From: Panax quinquefolius
Lineage: Eukaryota > Streptophyta > Magnoliopsida > Apiales > Araliaceae
Reading direction: 5' to 3'
DNA length: 64,000 bases
Assembly: GCA_020205615.1 (NCBI GenBank)
Contig: JAINUW010000284.1
Location: 18,459-82,458, forward strand
The notes beneath the pieces were generated by a model that had not been told where the DNA came from, made no database searches, and was given only the letters and a program-made list of their open reading frames with translations. Positions 1 to 10,019 of this stretch are shown piece after piece. The position numbers and the translations under genes are program-made. Position 1 is the first letter of the stretch. Each line of letters opens with the position of its first letter.

Positions 1-599
1 ATAAAGTTTACTATCTTTTAGGTTTTAAAGGTTTTCATCCTTTTGTTATATTTGAGACTCGACTTTAATAAATATTCACATCATCGAATCACTTACCACT
101 TCTGACCCGAGGATATTCTTTAGTATCACGACCACAATTATTCATGCACTACTGGGCGAGAATATTTGTGTATTCATTAATAGTCATGATCGTGCCAACA
201 AAGCATCCATCGATACACTACTGACCATTGAGGATTTTTTACCACATCATTTGTAACATTACGGTCATGATTACAAGAATAGTCTCACGGTCATAATCAT
301 ACCAAGTCCATACATGCACTACAGCCACAGATGACTTTTAAAAAATATAAACATGAGGATGATGACAATGATATAACAATTGATAAAACAAGTTCAAGAA
401 TTATTTTATCCGGGAATTATTGCGTCAAATTATCAACATAATCTTTGTTTTGTAGAGTAAAATTCAAGAATGATCGGAAGAATATTTTCATGAAAAGATC
501 TTTGGATGAAGCGCAAATATCGAGGATATTCCACTAATTTCATGGAGTATAGAAGTCAAAGTTTTAACCAACTAGGTATAATAAAGAATGGAATAACAA

Positions 600-1015
600 A
601 AGAAATCACCGTGCATGCGATAGGCCGCACAGACGAGTTATTCCAATGAGAATAATAAAGAACGGAACCGGTCGGTGAAATTCACCTGCAAGCGAGGATG
701 TTCCAACGAGAATAATAAAGATGGAACCGGATCAGGTGTAAAAAACATGAGATAGGATATTCAGCGAGAATAATAAAAAGCGGAACCGGTCGGTGTAAAA
801 CACGAGCAGGATGTTCCAGCAGAATAATAATAAAAAAGCGGAACCGGTCCGGTGTAAAAACACATGAGACAGGATGTTTCAATGAGAATAATAATAAAAG
901 AGCGGACCGAAGTCAAAGGTGTAAAACACATAAACGAGGATGTTCCAACAGAATAATAGAAGAATGTCACCAAGTATAGGGTAAACCACTTATACTGAGG
1001 TTATTCCAACAGTAA
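600..1015. repeat. LTR-internal tandem array, about 60-bp units
   Basis: Six to seven degenerate units carry the phrase GGATGTTCCA(A)(C)GAGAATAATAA followed by GGAACCGGTCGGTGTAAAACAC. Unit length is roughly 55-65 bp. The same array is present in reverse orientation in the LTRs at 51840-52070 and 58370-58600 as TTATTACATTGGAACATCAC...GACTGGTTAA. Unit number differs between copies. Confidence 0.75.
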
Positions 1016-1264
1016 GAATAATAAGCGATGGAATAACAACAATTCTCTTCATGAATAAGAAAGAATAACACCCTCACATTTGGTAGGAGATTGAATCTGC
1101 GGCGGTGTAGTAACAAAATACTCTTCTTCTTCTCTCTTATTCTCTATACTTTCTCTCTATAGCTTGAATGAATTCGTGAAAAATAATGAAGCCCTAGGCC
1201 TCTATTTATAGAAGATTTCTAGCTTAAGCACTGCTTAGTGTGAAAATGAGTGGCTTGACGATAA

Positions 1265-1560
1265 TGATGTGAAAAGAAAAGTGGTTTGGCGCTTTGTAAT
1301 GTGAAGCGACAAGTGGTTCAGCCTTTGTAATGTGAAAGCGACAAGTGGTTCGGCGCTTTGTAATGTGAAGCGACAAGTGGTTCGACGTCGGTAAAGGTAA
1401 TTACTATTAGCGAAGGTAAATACTATCGGCGAAGGTAAATACTATTCACAAGGTAATTACTATCATTGTGCGAAGGTAATTACTATTAGCGAAGGTAAAT
1501 ACTATTCACAAGGGTAATTACTATTGGCCGAATGTAATTACTATTGACGAAGAGACTCTT
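1265..1560. repeat. Two adjacent short tandem arrays in the LTR
   Basis: The left array (about 1265-1390) repeats GCGACAAGTGGTTCGGCGCTTTGTAATGT with a period near 37 bp, three to four times. The right array (about 1390-1550) repeats AAGGTAA(A/T)TACTATT(A/G)GCG with a period near 20-30 bp, about eight times. Neither array is seen in the same form in the other LTR copies, so both look specific to this copy. Confidence 0.7.
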
Positions 1561-2183
1561 AGATGATGACATATAGGCCCCCGTAAAATAATCAAACTTA
1601 CCACAAATCATTTTTTTCATCGACACATATTTAATCTTTCAACAATTATTAATCATTTATAACTTGTCGTCTCAATTATTGATTTAATACTATAACATAT
1701 TATCACGAGATGATCTTGTGACAATAATTGAATCAATAATATAAGAGATATGATCAAACAATTCTTTGTAGCAATAATTGAAGCATAAATTTGGTGACTT
1801 CTCACGTAAGCATCGATAATCAATCATCAGTGTCTTCTTTATCTGACTACAGCGTATTCTTCGTACTTTTACCACCGGGTAGTTCAAGCGGTTTTATGCG
1901 GTAACACCTCCATAGTTATTTTTATAAAATGTTTTTGTCGTTTTCTCGATCAGGAAATAATAATTACATTAATGGGGTCCACCAATGATTGAGCCATTTA
2001 TGCGAATATTCCTAACAAAAAGAATATTCCCAGCCAAACGAATATTTTATAACAACTTGCATACTTTGCAAAATTTATAAATATTACCCACAACTATAAC
2101 ATTATATCAAATTTATTCCATAATATTCAAAATAATATTTATAGAAAAAATTCATCTTTATTTATAAAAGTTTGGGTCTTACA

Positions 2184-2250
2184 ACCTCCCTTCTTATGAA
2201 ATTTAAGCCCTCAAAATTAGAGGTACGTACACGGTATGTCGAAGAGGTAA
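2184..2250 (-). mobile_element. Polypurine tract and stub of gypsy internal region
   Basis: Read on the minus strand, AAATTTCATAAGAAGGGAGG runs straight into TGTAAGACCC. The same junction recurs at 33834-33857, 42079-42105 and 57246-57271, so this is the plus-strand priming PPT of the chromovirus family. Only about 60 bp of internal sequence remains before unrelated AT-rich DNA begins, so the element is truncated here. Confidence 0.8.
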
Positions 2251-2361
2251 GGTCTTACAAATTGATAATGTAATAAAATATTCAATGCATGCATTAGTTT
2301 AATTATAGAATATTCGATACGTTCATTAATTAGTAGAAGCATATGATGATATATAAATATA

Positions 2362-2510
2362 GGAAATTGATATTTCTACAATATTTTTTGATATTTTAAC
2401 ATGAAAAGTGTCGCTATAGATGTATAGCGACACTAAAAACCGTCGCAATAAGATCTATAGCAACGACTTTCATGGAAAATATCATTTTCTGTTGTGTATT
2501 TATCAATTTC
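2362..2510. mobile_element. Short MITE, relative of the 2672 element
   Basis: It begins GGAAATTGATATTTCTACAA and ends ...TTATCAATTTC, so the ends are inverted repeats. The interior contains CGCTATAGATGTATAGCG, itself an inverted repeat. Its body matches the element at 2672-2841. I see no clear target duplication at this copy. About 149 bp, non-coding. Confidence 0.6.
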
Positions 2511-2662
2511 TAGTTTGGTAACTTTAGTAAATCGAATATTATATACTTCCAAATTTTGATATAAACAATTTCTTGAGCGTTACGTATATATATAGTTAAT
2601 TTTATATTTTATATATGTGATCCTACATGCTCAGTTTTCTCAATAAGAAAGAAAGAAGACAT

Positions 2663-2850
2663 TTCTTTATTGGAAATTGATATTTTCACAACACTTTTTG
2701 ATATTTCTACATGAAAAAGAAGTACATTTTCGCTATAGATGTATAGCGATAGTTATGGTGAAAATTGTCACTATATGATCTATAACGACGATTTTTATAT
2801 AAAAATATTATTTAATTTCTGTTGTGGATTTATCAGTTTCCTTCTTTATT
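2663..2850. mobile_element. MULE-type MITE with perfect 9-bp target duplication
   Basis: The element spans 2672-2841 (170 bp). It starts GGAAATTGATATTTTCACAAC and ends GTTGTGGATTTATCAGTTTCC, giving imperfect terminal inverted repeats. It is flanked on both sides by TTCTTTATT (2663-2671 and 2842-2850). A 9-bp duplication is the hallmark of Mutator-like elements. The interior carries the same CGCTATAGATGTATAGCG palindrome as its neighbour at 2362. Non-autonomous, no ORF. Confidence 0.8.
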
Positions 2851-2939
2851 TTGAAGTATATGGTTGAGAGTGGTGGTTTTTAGTGAATTCAGATATGGTG
2901 AAAATTATCACTATATGATCTACTTGTTTGTTTGGTTTT

Positions 2940-3150
2940 AATCATAGCCTGAAGTTAAGGGTGACTCATATTGACTCATAAGCTTTGGATAAAGATCATA
3001 TTTGGGAAGAAAAGAGGTGGATTCACTAAACTAATGGAGGCTATGAGTGTCCTTGGGTTTGTTTTAGGTCATATATACAAGTCACTACCTCAAAGGGTGT
3101 CAATCTTGTTACTTCCATATGTGGAGGAAATTAAGAATGATATTAATTAG
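2940..3150 (+). pseudogene. bHLH transcription factor C-terminal relic
   Basis: One plus-strand frame reads IKIIFGKKRGGFTKLMEAM and then SVLGF. This resembles the C-terminal ACT-like region of plant bHLH factors of the AMS/DYT1 type, where 'EKxxGGFxxLMEAMxxLG' is conserved. A one-base shift then gives YIQVTTSKGVNLVTSICGGN before a stop, matching the following strand of that fold. Upstream, EVK/VTHIDS fits the preceding strand only if frames are changed, and an in-frame stop intervenes. No basic or HLH region is present. This is therefore a broken 3' exon, not a functional gene. The family call is from memory of the motif, not a search. Confidence 0.55.
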
Positions 3151-4320
3151 AATCTTTATCTTTTTATTTTTTGTGTGCAATTTAGAGGGTGTTTGTTATA
3201 GATCGTGATAAATAGTCATTTAAACGGAATTAATGAAAGAGTTAAACTTGGAGGGACAAAAATATATATATATATATATATACATAGGTACTAAGCTTCC
3301 TAATTAAAAGGAATAGTGATAATTTATAATTATATTTAATTTGATGCACATTTAGGCAGCTAACTCTTATCTTTTATCGTTTTAATAATGTTTCTCATTT
3401 AATTAGGGTATTAATATTTGCATGCACAAGCAAAATTTTATATTTTCACAACTTTCTTCTCACATAAGTGGATCACATTTACTATTCATGTGAGACAAAG
3501 ATCTTATAGAATTATAAGTAACTTTTACTTATGGAATCACTTCTTAATTTTTTTTGTCAGTTTAATATTTTGTAATTAATATTCTTTTCATTCAAATATT
3601 TTAAGTTAAGTTTTTGCGTTTTTTTTATTTGACAGATTGAAGTTTACAAGACCAATCTCGCGTTGAAGAAAATTATGACATTGAAGAGATGACTTAACAT
3701 GACAAAACTACAAAGTTTTTATAGTTTGTTTTTCTTACTTCTTTACTTATATTAATGATTAAATATTTTAGTTACTATGACCTTCGAGACACCTACATTT
3801 GTTTTGATTACAAGTCTTGTACATTTTTTTACTTGATTATTACATATTTAATTGTGGATTATAAAATTGGTTATTTATATAATATATATAATGTTTTATT
3901 TGATGTTGATTACAAAATAATAAATAATTTAAAAATATTTTTCATTTGCAATGATTTGATTATTTACTAGCAGCATTGTCAAAACAAATTCTTCTTGGTA
4001 AATTAAAAAAATCACAATATGTAATTAGTGAAGGAAATCTAACCTTTCTAAAAGTAAATATGTTATTCACAAATTGTTATTTATGAAGGAAGACATTTTT
4101 ACTAGTTATTTAAAAATGTTAATTGTGAGGAAATCATCTCCTCACCAAACAAAAATAATCTTATACAATATATAATTTAACATTCTTCACAATATATCTT
4201 TCGCATAAAATATTTAATTACTAACTTAGCGAAAAATACTTTTAGTGATGAGTTCTAATGCGAGGAATTGTGCTGGGAAATATTCCACTGATTTCCATTA
4301 CTTAATTTAGCATACAAGGT
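3151..4320. other. AT-rich intergenic stretch with no recognisable gene
   Basis: Contains a short (AT)n run at about 3263-3282 and long AT-rich runs. The small ORF at 3755-3970 is very rich in Tyr, Ile and Asn, as random AT-rich DNA would be. It has no family resemblance and I do not call it a gene. Part of the right end probably forms the 3' flank of the NTF2-domain gene. Confidence 0.6.
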
Positions 4321-4520
4321 CTAGATTAAGAGAGAGCAATGCCATTAATTAATTATGCTTGTACAAGTCAGTTTATGCAGTGCAGTACTAAACAATTTCT
4401 TAAAGCAGCATATATACATTCAATCACACGGATTCAAACACCATGATCTCCTAAAGGTCTGTAGGTACCTGAAAAATTCATTGCAATTAATGTTTGTAAA
4501 GCAATATAAACAACATATTA

Positions 4521-5539
4521 TTAGTCCAAACACTCTGGTCCATTAAATAGAACCCAATCTGAGCTACCAGGATCTGGGCGCAATGGAGCAGTTGAAGGGT
4601 CGTTTATTTCCATTAACTGAACAAAATCATTATGCACATAGAAACCACCGGCTTGTGGTGCCAAAAAGAATGTCTGCGTAAAGTTCCGCTTCACTTTATC
4701 CTTCCCGGTGAAACTACCAGTTACTCCCACAATCACCGATCCTATTATAGACTTTTGTGCGTTCACTGCTTCAATCTTGGGCTCATGACAGCCTATATAA
4801 TTGGACGACATTATTTCAACACTAATGCCCTGATACAAGATGAATTAACGTAAGATGTTAATCAACTCACACACATTCCAAATTGCAAGGATAATAGAAA
4901 GTAGAAACTAAAATACAAAACAATCAAAAATAAAGATAGAAAACCCGCGCGCGTAATAAGTAAGAAATCTAAGTCATACCCAAGCAGTTTTGCCTGTTCT
5001 TTATTGTAACTTTACTGAATATAGATCACCATTGTCCATATAGAAAATTAATGTATATTCACACCAAGTACTTAAGTTTTTTCTTTCTAATTCTAGCTTT
5101 TAACAGCTACATCTCTTTGAGAAAAGAAAAATGCAGTTGATCATAACATATTTATTATTTGGTACATAAACATGTGAAAGGAGAATAATGCATTACTAAA
5201 CATATGACATTAAATGACTATGATTTTTAAGTGTTATTAAGTTGAAAAGGTGCTCAACGACAAAGGGAAAAAAAATGTCTTGTACTTTCTTAATACAAGA
5301 CCCAAAACAAGTACATCATCAGTGTTTTGAAATTATTAACACAAGGAATTCACCTTAATTGTTGTCACTGACGACATTGTACCCTCGGATCCTGGACGGC
5401 CCAGGATGCTAACATCCTTATAATATTTGTGAACTTGTTCGGGAGATATATGAAGAGTTTGGTAGTAATGCTTCACGAAGGAATCTGCTACTAGTTGAGC
5501 AGGCGATAGTAAGTGTTCTGCAGTTGTATCCAGTGCCAT
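4521..5539 (-). CDS. NTF2-domain protein, G3BP-like N-terminal domain only (2 coding exons)
   Basis: Exon 1 is 5539-5354 (62 codons, ATG at 5539) and ends AAG|GTGAAT. Exon 2 is 4829-4521 after TATCAG|GGC. The 523-bp intron is phase 0, and joining gives about 164 aa. Residues 15-50 (FVKHYYQTLHISPEQVHKYY) and the later FTGKDKVKRNFTQTFFLAPQ block are typical of the NTF2-like domain at the front of plant G3BP-like RNA-binding proteins, which bind nucleoporin/FG-type or stress-granule partners. G3BPs normally continue to an RRM and RGG tail of 400 or more residues. Here a stop follows NGPECLD and no RRM sequence is found downstream. It is either a genuine NTF2-only gene or a 3'-truncated G3BP paralogue. 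An acceptor-like TTTTTGCAG lies directly before the ATG, suggesting a spliced 5' leader. Confidence 0.82.
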
Positions 5540-5948
5540 CTCTGCAAAAATTATATCAAGAGCCTACTCAAAGAATATGGGCTCAATTGTTATTTCAGCA
5601 AGTTAAAGTTCTGAGTACAGTTTCAAGCCATTCTAAGACATGATTGCCACGTTTTGTTGTGTTATGTGACAGAGACTAAAAAAGGAGAAGAAAAAAGAAA
5701 AAGATAGTGAAAGATATGTTTGATCAACTTCTTTATCATTACAAAAATCACAGAAACAAATTTCTCAAAAACATTATTAGGCATCAAGAAAAAGAATCGA
5801 ATTAACCCAAATTCCATTCCTTTTTTATTTCCTTCACAATCCATCAAGAATATAGGACTAGCATTTATCTTTATACTAAAAATGGTCAACCACAAGAATT
5901 AGAATACAAAAACTAGAATCAAAGAGACATAACAAACAATCTATTACC

Positions 5949-6037
5949 TAGCTTAATTCTTCTGTATGTAAATTGAGATAGAGGTGTGCTGCGCTTTTGA
6001 GGCACACATATTACACCTGAGTGAAGGACTAAGTCAG
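5949..6037 (-). other. Candidate 5'-leader exon of the NTF2-domain gene
   Basis: On the minus strand a segment is bounded by ACCTGGTTCAG before 6037 and AAGCTAG|GTAATAG near 5949, good acceptor and donor contexts. It carries no start codon in frame with the CDS, so it would be untranslated. A further donor-like GGTT|GTAAGTAC lies near 6093, but the intervening intron would be only about 55 bp, which is short for plants. Prediction from splice motifs only. Confidence 0.35.
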
Positions 6038-6237
6038 CTGAACCAGGTATATATATATTTGTATATGTGTGTGTGTGTGCGCGTGTACTTACAACCCATA
6101 GCTTGGACCAATCAATCATATCAAAGAAGAATTTTAAGATTAATAACTGAAAACAGCAAAAAAAAACAGAAGAAAAGAAAAGAAGTATGCAATCAATCAA
6201 CCAACTTAAATAAAGAAAAAATCATTAGTTAAATGAG

Positions 6238-6377
6238 GTAATGACTGATACAGGAAGACAAAGGTAAAATCGAATCATAAAAAGAGAATTTACTTCACTA
6301 TATAAACCGAGTTTTTGCTCATACAACATGCACAAAAATGAGATGATCAAAGCATCAACAAGAAAAATAATTTACTT

Positions 6378-6424
<47 letters not shown>

Positions 6425-7198
6425 AAAAAGAGCTAGCCGGATTGTTAAATAAAAAATATGACCTTTAGTCTAAAATCATCCACACAAAAAATTAAACTAC
6501 AATGCATGCCAGTAAAATCTAAAACCCTATAAAAACAACAAAACATTCAATGAAAGAACAATCTAGAAACGAAACAAAATCTTTCAAACAAATACCCACC
6601 AAAAAGATATAATCCGCGCGTCGTTAATGTTTTCTTTTTTCAAGAGTAACTAGCAAATTTCAATCCAATATCAAGTGACAACTACTAATTAGTCATTTAC
6701 ATTTTGCACATGAGCAATTTACAGATAATCAAAGGATGAAATCAATTATTATTTACACATGACACCCAAATAAGTAATCAATTCATTAGAAACAACACCA
6801 CAAAACCTTAAAACAACCCATAAAAAATTTAAAACTAAATAAATTAGAAATCATCAATCTACTAACTAGTTGTTATCTGTAATATTTCTAAGTAACTGAT
6901 TCGGCAAAAAATTCGCGGGAAATTTTCAACGAGATTCACCAAGCAGGATATATTATATATCAAAAGGGTAATTATGTTAACATGTTTTCGGTTATGAGAT
7001 GCAGTCATGAAAACAAAGTTGGTATACACATACTCTCTAAATGCATGTAATCTTTTATCAATAAATGCATGAACACAAACATATTTAATTTTAAAATACT
7101 TATGACAATACTCATAACAATATACTCATTAATATACATTCTTTATAACATATCATAGACAATACTCATGACAGTATAGATAAAGCATGAATAGACAG
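6238..7198. other. AT-rich region, (AT)n microsatellite, no gene seen
   Basis: An (AT)n run of about 37 bp occupies 6385-6421. The remainder is A/T-rich with no credible ORF. If the NTF2 gene has a distant leader exon, this would be intron sequence. Confidence 0.6.
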
Positions 7199-7725
7199 TG
7201 TTGGTCGTGATATTTTTCCCATTGGGCCTAGTCACTTTATTATTTTGTTAAGTCCTTCTAATATCGGATTAAATCGATGGGTCGACCCATCATATATTTA
7301 AATATCTTCACTTGGGTTCGAAGGGTGATGATGACAAAAAATATAATGACCGATATCTTTATGGCATTAATAAATATTGACGGTTGGCACGGTGGAACGA
7401 GAGGGATGGGATTAACGAGGTGTCGGGGAGGTCGATGTACGAAAAATCGAGATCTGTAGTATATCATAAAGAGGTCTTCCACAAAACAGCAGTCACGTTT
7501 TACGTTCACATTCATATACACACACATGGCGAGAATATCTATCTCTCTCAATACACTAGACATTATTATCCTCCATTGTTAACCTTGTGAACACGGATCA
7601 TCGACTCTCACGCTTTGAGCTATCCCCGTGATCCGTACCGTCGAAGCTTGTGGTGTTTATCGTGTTCTTGTCGCGGGATCGAGCGTCTTACGTGATTGGG
7701 GCGTTAGCAAAAGATGGCGTTAACA
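7199..7725 (+). mobile_element. 5' LTR of Tat/Ogre-like Ty3/gypsy element, copy 1
   Basis: Begins TGTTGGTCGTGATATTT and ends GGCGTTAACA (527 bp, TG...CA). The reverse complement of 23659-24283 is the same sequence: shared blocks include GGGTCGACCCATCATATATT, TAGACATTA..TCCTCCATTG..TTAACCTTGTGAACACG and the terminal GTTAACA. Small ORFs inside are repeat noise. No convincing primer binding site follows the LTR. Confidence 0.75.
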
Positions 7726-8735
7726 TTCGACGTTAGAAGGAGGGCATTTTCTAGTGTTTTTGAGTTATCAATCACAATATTTCGGTTGTTCTACATCGGA
7801 AGTTATGGCACAAATCGGGGGTTCTCATTCGAGATCCACAAAGCTCAAGAAGATAGTTGGTCTTTCTTTTGGCGACAAAGCGCATGATCATGGCCGAAGG
7901 CAAAAAAAAAAACACCACTTTAGAACTTCTAACGCAAAGTGGTCGGTGATGAAGATGGTGGAACGAAGCGGATAGAGCTTTGAAGGTTCTCTTGGAAGCA
8001 AAGCGAGGATGTAAATTGTCTTGGAGCGAGGATGTAGTTAATGGGCGAGTAGTGGTGGAGAAGAAGCAAGGATATAGTTGTCTAGATTCTTTGGATTGCA
8101 AGCCGAGGACAAAGCATTCAATTATGTCGGTCGAAAGATGTGGTACGCTAAAATGGACAACCGTGAGTTTGAAAGCGATCTATACACTTTAAGGACATGT
8201 CTCAAGGTGATCCTCTTGACCAAAGAAGACGAAGAACCATATTCCCGAGCATCCGAAGAGGGTATTCCATACTATTTGTCTTGGGATCATGGTGAAAGTA
8301 GAGTAGATGAAGACCAATGACCATTATCACGATTGAATAGAAGAGGTATTCGCCTATTTGTCTTCAAGATCATGGTCGAAGCGAGTAGATGAAAACCCAA
8401 TGACCATTTTTTCACGATTATCCAGAAGGGGGTACCTCGCCTACTATCGGTTCTCGGGATTATGGTCGCAGCAAACAAAGGAGCAGCACAGGAGGATATT
8501 CACCCGAGAATACAAAAAAGGCACTCTGCCACAGGAGTGTTCTCGCATGCGAATGAAGACGTCACAAGAAAGCAGATCTATAAGCGAACTCCCGAAATCC
8601 GAACACTTGATGAAAAACATTTTCAAGGTCGATTGACATTGTGGTGGACAATTCTTTTCGAAGCTAATAATAGTTAAAAGAAGGCGAGGAGTCAAAGCCA
8701 AAGCCGCTGATTCTTGAAGAAGCAAAGTTCGTGGA
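7726..8735 (+). pseudogene. Degenerate pol-derived internal region of the Tat-like element
   Basis: Short plus-strand ORF pieces in changing frames, for example WYAKMDNREFESDLYTL and TCLKVILLTKEDEEPY near 8130-8230, also appear (minus strand) near 29930-30060 in copy 2. That makes them conserved coding remnants of the family. I cannot assign the individual domain. Numerous frameshifts and stops interrupt it. Confidence 0.5.
8236..8480 (+). repeat. About 80-bp tandem repeat in the element, 3 units
   Basis: Each unit contains AGAGTAGATGAAGACCCAATGACC, a GATTGA..AGAAGAGGTATTC box, and TCTTCGGGATTATGGTCGAAGC. The same repeat occurs in copy 2 at 29640-29950 with about four units. Unit length near 78-80 bp would be about 26 codons. 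Confidence 0.7.
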
Positions 8736-8739
8736 CATT

Positions 8740-9110
8740 GCATGTAGATGGATATTCTATTTCAGACATCAGTACAACAGGCTATCAAGAGGTCGATTGC
8801 AATAACAATTCCACCACCGATGCATTATCGAAGTTGGCCACTACAGATGCTTATAACTTTGATGGCAGATGACGTCTTTCCTTCAAATCAAATGCCGGCT
8901 AAAGAAGATCAAGTATAAGAGTGTCAATTTTGTTCTCATTGATGAGAATCTTTTTCAAATGTCCTTTTTCGTCACCATTGCTCAAATATTTGGTTCCGTC
9001 CAAAGCAGAGTATGTTCTTCGGAAAGTTCACAAAGACATCTGTGGCGATCATGTGGCTGCAAAGTTATTGGCCTACAAAATACTTCGGCAGGGATATTCT
9101 TGAAAGAACT
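8740..9110 (+). pseudogene. RNase H-integrase linker and integrase zinc finger, Ty3/gypsy Tat lineage
   Basis: Frames read WPLQMLITLMADDVFPSNQ, then KIKYKSVNFVLIDENLF, then PLLKYLVPSKAEYVLRKVHK and DICGDHVAAKLLAYKILRQGY. The last pieces match the HxxxCGxH-type zinc-binding region that precedes the integrase core in plant Tat/Ogre/Athila-like elements ('EYVLREIHEGICGNH...LRxGYYWPT'). Frameshifts separate the pieces. The catalytic DDE integrase core does not follow: after RQGY the sequence becomes non-coding repeat DNA. The same break is seen in copy 2. Confidence 0.75.
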
Positions 9111-9194
9111 GGGGATTCAGCACAGAAAGACTTCGGTGGCTCATCCACATTCACTTTTTCACAATGATCCTGTTCCTATTTGTCCTAAGGTCAC

Positions 9195-9570
9195 AATGGT
9201 GTACGGAGGTATGGTAGGACTCGCTAGCCATTCGATGGCAGCCCACTTATTTGTTACCCCGTGTGGTAGACAAATCCTATGTTCCTATATTGATTTTACC
9301 AAGGGTGGTAAATCAATGGACACCGAAGTAAGGAGGTATGGTAGGACTTGCTGGCCATTCGATGGCAGCCTTATTGTCAGGAGTGTCCTTATGAATTTGT
9401 GACCCCGTGTGGTAGACAAATTTCATGGTCCTTATATCATGATCCTTATATCTTGATCCTTATATCATGATCCTTATATTTTGATCCTTATATCTTGGTC
9501 CTTATATAATTGTTTCACCCCGAGTGGTAAACAAATGTCCTTATATACTTGTTCTACCCCCGATCGAGTG
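9195..9570 (+). repeat. Array of CCCCG-GTGGTA-ACAAAT motifs and duplicated 40-bp block
   Basis: The block GGAGGTATGGTAGGACT(C/T)GCT(A/G)GCCATTCGATGGCAGCC occurs at about 9206 and 9331. The motif ACCCCG(T/A)GTGGTA(G/A)ACAAAT occurs near 9256, 9401, 9516 and, altered, 9556. The same arrangement is in copy 2 (28475-28890, reverse complement). It lies where Tat-family elements often carry tandem repeats between pol and the 3' LTR. Confidence 0.7.
9424..9508 (+). repeat. 15-16-bp minisatellite TGATCCTTATATCT, about 6 units
   Basis: Units read (A/T)GATCCTTATAT(C/T)(A/T)T repeated six times. The reverse complement array in copy 2 (28530-28665) has about nine units, so copy number has changed since divergence. 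Confidence 0.8.
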
Positions 9571-10019
9571 GTAAGCAAGATCTTGATGGTGAAAAGGAGG
9601 ATCGGTAGAATTCACCTTACATGACTGATTTGCCCTCACACTTGATGCAAGATAAGTAGACATTACTTTATTTTGTTCAAGTGTTGAGTTCGGTTCATTC
9701 AATTCGATCCGATTAATTCTATCCATTAAATTGATTAACTTCATTTCATAAATTAAGCATATATCGCCTTTATCTAATTCATACCCCAAGTTAAGTTCAT
9801 ACAGATTAATTGATAATTGAATTATTGACAAGAAATGTTCACTTTGAAGTAATAAGGCATGAAGTTGATATTTCATTAAATATTAGCTGTTCACATAAAG
9901 TTAGAATTTTCACGAGAAAGTTCTACGACCTAAAGGTAAAGGGAGGTCATCTTGAGCTTCTTCATCATCAGATTTATTTCTACATCTGAGAGTTACATAT
10001 GGTCGATCTCATCGTCCAT
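9571..10019. mobile_element. Non-coding internal segment of the Tat-like element
   Basis: Matches 28120-28470 of copy 2 in reverse orientation (shared TTGTTCAAGT(A)TTGAGTTCGGTTCATTCAATTC and GTTCTACAAACTAAAGGTAAAG-like blocks). No coding sequence recognised. Confidence 0.65.

Larger units (their letters stand above)
1..2183 (-). mobile_element. LTR of Tekay/Del-like Ty3/gypsy element (3' LTR, cut by window edge)
   Basis: On the minus strand a long terminal repeat begins with TGTAAGACCC at 2183 and runs out of the window at base 1. It is the reverse complement of the LTRs at 50751-53132 and 57270-59662: the hydroxyl end near 1-60 matches the 'CTTTTAAAACCTAAAAGATAGTAGAC' region of those copies only in part, and the TATA area near 1196-1210 (CTATTTATAGA) matches too. 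A polypurine tract lies directly at its higher-coordinate side, as expected for a 3' LTR. No coding capacity is expected; short ORFs at 682-973 are chance ORFs in repeats. The family assignment rests on the PPT/LTR junction and on the linked pol in other copies. Confidence 0.85.

Noticed and set aside
4355..4853. Plus-strand ORFs over the NTF2 exon
   Set aside because: Antisense shadows of exon 2, which has clear domain similarity and splice signals.
6061..6090. (GT)n/(AC)n run as a regulatory Z-DNA element
   Set aside because: A short ordinary microsatellite; nothing supports a regulatory role.
5662..6232. Possible membrane protein ORFs rich in Phe/Ile
   Set aside because: They come from A/T-rich leader or intron DNA and a GT-repeat; no domain, and splice motifs fit an untranslated role better.
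8869..9402. 177-aa ORF as a novel gene
   Set aside because: It overlaps the integrase zinc-finger relic in another frame and then runs through the element's repeat array.
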